NCBI RefSeq assembly: GCF_023973825.1
Contig: NC_090122.1
Span: 1,666,630 to 1,730,629 of the forward strand
Direction of reading: 5' to 3'
Origin: Plasmodium brasilianum
Lineage: Eukaryota; Apicomplexa; Aconoidasida; Haemosporida; Plasmodiidae
DNA: 64,000 nucleotides
The notes under the pieces were generated by a model. The model saw only the letters and a list, made by a program, of their open reading frames with translations. It did not search any database and had not been told where the DNA came from. Below are positions 61,339-64,000 of this stretch, piece after piece; positions within the stretch are counted from its first letter, which is position 1, and every line of letters starts with the position of its first letter. Position numbers and translations under genes: made by a program.

Positions 61339-63763
61339 TAATGGTAATAGTAGTAACAATAATAGTAATAGTAGTAACAATAATAGTAATAGTAGTAACA
61401 ATAATAGTAATAGTAGTAACAATAATAGTAATAATAATAATATTTCTTATGACAAAAAGGAAATTACTACTAACTGCCATATTTCTAGTGTTGATCCTTT
61501 AGGTTGTTCTAATATTGATTACTATGATCGTTTTAGTGGAAAAAATCAGTTCGCTTATTATGCAGACGATTTTTATGATTTTCAAAAATCAACTAGCCAA
61601 ACGACGAATGATATGTTAAATACAGAATATTTCAACAAGGTAGAAGAGTATAACAAAATGTTTACGTACAACTCTTATAACAAACAAGTGGAGGAAAATA
61701 TACCGGATCAAATGAATAATACTAATTTAATAATACACAGAAAAAATTATAATCATTTTTTACCAAATTTTTTAATTGATAGTAAATCTTCAATAAACTT
61801 AGAATCAAATTCATTTGAAAGCACAACATTAAGTGCATTGGGACATCCTAATAATGATAATTTAGAAAGTAACAATCTGTTAAAACATTTTACTGCTTCT
61901 GAGCAAAATGAGGATAGAAGCCTCTGTGCGCTCCCTGAGATGAATCATAAGCCGGTGAATATACATAACGATAAGAATTTAGATCAAAATTGTAATAGTG
62001 GTACTAGTTCTACCAGTAATTTGAATATCAATTGTATGAGCGTAAACAGTATGAGCGTGAATAGTATCATTGCGAATAGCAACAGTGTGAATAGTTATGA
62101 CACGAATAATCATAGCATGAGTAAATACGGTACGAAAAATTATGGTGCTAATAATTATGGATCTAATACTTACAGTGCTAATACGTATGGTTCTAATACT
62201 TGTGGTTCGAATACTTATGGATCTAATACGTATAGTTCTAATGCTTATGGATCTAATACTTACAGTGCTAATACGTATGGTTCTAATACTTGTGGTTCGA
62301 ATACTTATGGATCTAATACGTATAGTTCTAATGCTTATGGATCTAATACGTATAGTTCTAATGCTTATGGTTCTAATGCTTATGGTTCTAATGCGTATGG
62401 TTCTAATGCTTATGGTTCTAATGCTTATGGTTCTAATACTTATGGTACGAATAATCATAGCAGTGGTAATTACAGTAACTCAAGCTGCTGTGCAAAGGAA
62501 GAGGTGGATGAATTTAACTTATATTTTTCAAGTTTTTTCAACAGCTTCTCAGATAAAGGGGGAAAAAAAAATGATGCAGATACATTATTCTGCTATCTAG
62601 ACAAGAATAACAAATTTATTGATGAAGATGATAAAAGATATGAACAGCAAGAATTTTATTACCTTGATGATTTTCGTCCAGAGAAAAAAATTTATGAAAA
62701 CAATAAAAGGGAATACAATGATTTAAGAAATGTACTGCACATCCCTAAAGAGATACACGATATCGTAAATGAGGATAATATTACTACTGATATATATGAT
62801 AGTAACAAAAATAGTAACAACTTAGAAGAAGGATATAACAACATTAATGTACATTACTTAGGTTTCAACTTGTCTCATTTAATAAAATCAAATGAAGATA
62901 TATTAGCAAAGAATGAAAATATATCGTCTAATAATACATACTCTAGTGAAAATGAAATAGAAGGCAAAAAAGGCGAAAAAAATGTGTTAGGCGATTATGA
63001 TGATAAAGAGTACCAATCAAGATATATCAATAATAGTGCCATGTGCTACGTGCAAATCGCAGATTCACATATACCCACGAACCGCTCAGATATGGGCGAA
63101 TCGAATAATAGCAATAATAATGGCAATAATAATAGTAACAGTAAAAGCAAAAATAATAGCAGCAATAGCAACAGTAATAACAATCGTAATTATAGTATTG
63201 ATAATAATTATAATGATAATAATTATAATGATAATATTTATAATGATGATAGTTGTAATGATGATAATTGTAATGATAGTTGTAATGATGGTAGTTGTAA
63301 TGATGATAGTTGTAATGATGATAGTTATAATAATAATAATAATTGTAATTATAGTAATGATAAGGATAATAATGTTAATAATAATAATGATAAAAAAAAT
63401 AATAATAATAATGATAAAAAAAATAATAATAATAATGATAAAAAAAATAATAATAATAATGATAAAAAAAATAATAATAATAATGATAAAAATAATAATA
63501 ATAATAATGATAAAAATAATAATAATAATAATAATGATAATAATGATAAAAAGCTAAATATTAATAACAAAATAAGCGATGAAATGCTAAAAAAGTTAAT
63601 AAGCCTATATACCAAAAACAAATCATCAATTTTCACTTCTCATATGCTTAGTTATCTAAATAATGTATTATGTGAAATAAATAACGACTTAGAAATATTC
63701 AACAAATTCAATGTGAAGACTTCAATCAAAAATACGAATGACAATAAAAATGCAAAACAGTAA
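57818..63763 (+). CDS. CELF/Bruno-type RNA-binding protein with a single RRM and many tandem repeats
   Basis: Single exon, 1981 residues from the ATG at 57818. The frame is open further upstream to 57665, but that part is the low-complexity 21-bp repeat array, so I take the later ATG (MNSTYYELK). One RRM lies at about residues 831-920, with RNP2 LFFGNL, RNP1 SRGSGFVTF and the tail HKPLEVRFPENKEEKN. This loop-strand layout is typical of CELF/CUGBP family RRMs, so single-stranded RNA binding is likely. No second RRM is seen, whereas CELF proteins usually have three. A short basic helix follows (LLNAAKWKGKKIAPSG). The rest is Asn/Ser/Asp-rich: N runs before the RRM, an NNNNST array at about 980-1168, a SNxYG array at about 1442-1546, and N/D and DKKNNNNN arrays near the C terminus. 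The last 60 residues (MLKKLISLYTKNKSS and on) are more complex and helical, possibly a second domain. The target and stage of action are unknown. Confidence 0.9.
60762..61320 (+). repeat. 18-bp tandem repeat encoding NNNNST
   Basis: About 21 consecutive AATAATAATAATAGTACC units, a break reading NNNISNNNNNST, then about five more units. The same break also precedes the first block, so a block boundary appears to have been duplicated. The units are almost identical at DNA level. It is followed by a 21-bp NSNSSNN array (61340-61430). Confidence 0.95.
62146..62455 (+). repeat. 15-bp SN(T/A)YG repeat containing an exact 90-bp tandem duplication
   Basis: Fifteen-base units such as TATGGTTCTAATGCT encode Tyr/Cys-Gly/Ser-Ser/Ala-Asn-Thr/Ala. 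Bases 62161-62250 and 62251-62340 are identical, a 90-bp (six-unit) duplication, followed by homogeneous YGSNA units. Confidence 0.95.
63376..63545 (+). repeat. 24-bp repeat encoding DKKNNNNN
   Basis: About five to seven units of GATAAAAAAAATAATAATAATAAT, giving Asp-Lys-Lys followed by five Asn, with later copies losing one Lys. Each copy contains an A8 run. It lies just before the conserved C-terminal helix of the RRM protein. Confidence 0.9.
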
Positions 63764-64000
63764 AATAGGAAAATAAGGAGATTAACATGGCTTGATGTTT
63801 CTCTGATTTGACCCCATAAATCTCTTTTTCAAAAAACATATCGTATATATTCATACGTATTTATATACGCATGCAGGTAAATTCACGTACACAAGTATAT
63901 ATGTATATAAGTGTATACGTGGGCATGCATATAATACCCTTGATAAAGTCGTTCATCATTCTTAGCATTGATAAATACTTCATCTTTCCTTGCTGTTTTT

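Noticed and set aside
60729..61502. Long open frames in other phases and on the minus strand across the NNNNST array (poly-Ile, poly-Leu)
   Set aside because: They are shadows of the triplet repeat inside the RRM gene; any period-three array stays open in all frames.
1..64000. CRISPR arrays, bacterial operons or insertion sequences
   Set aside because: All repeats are in-frame coding arrays or simple AT microsatellites without unique spacers; the DNA is eukaryotic with spliced genes.

Overview
This window is nuclear DNA of a malaria parasite (genus Plasmodium). It is extremely AT-rich, with short TATA/TGTA-type intergenic microsatellites. Proteins are bloated by Asn/Asp/Lys-rich low-complexity tracts, introns are small with GT..AG ends, and a recognisable apicomplexan guanylyl cyclase (P4-ATPase fused to a cyclase) is present. 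From memory, a GC-alpha gene beside PPM2 also occurs on P. falciparum chromosome 11. I cannot fix the species from sequence alone; the composition would suit P. malariae or P. ovale-like genomes.

Layout. 1-4133 (+): 3' part of a large Asn-rich protein of unknown function, cut by the window edge. 5046-5423 (+): URM1, the ubiquitin-like sulfur carrier. 6288-7058 (+): two-exon small multi-span membrane protein. 7503-8860 (-): four-exon small protein with a C-terminal membrane anchor. 9841-21966 (-): guanylyl cyclase alpha, one exon of 12 kb. 21967-28306: long divergent intergenic region. 28307-30955 (+): PP2C phosphatase (PPM2-like) with an N-myristoylation signal. 32336-34465 (-): CTNNBL1, a spliceosome-associated armadillo protein. 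36002-42014 (-): five-exon protein with a GAT-like helical segment, a C2-like sandwich, a coiled coil and an alpha-adaptin appendage-like C terminus. 43328-50648 (-): seven-exon TAF5 of TFIID with a huge Asn-rich N terminus. 50649-57817: long divergent intergenic region holding a T59 run and several repeat arrays. 57818-63763 (+): CELF-type single-RRM RNA-binding protein packed with tandem repeats.

Functionally, GC-alpha (cGMP for egress and motility) and a probably membrane-anchored PP2C are signalling proteins, transcribed divergently from one 6.3-kb region. URM1, TAF5, CTNNBL1 and the RRM protein are housekeeping gene-expression and tRNA-modification genes. The most novel candidate is the 36-42 kb gene: it has the appendage domain of an endocytic adaptor but no adaptin trunk, and its layout recalls GGA proteins.

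A recurring technical signal: three genes (CTNNBL1, the adaptor-like gene, TAF5) are each broken by a one-base frame offset at a long coding A run (A16, A16, A12). Each is repaired by one extra A, and a fourth A run at the GC-alpha start behaves the same way. Homopolymer undercalling is the simplest explanation. Exon coordinates below were worked out by hand from GT/AG sites, phase and homology.
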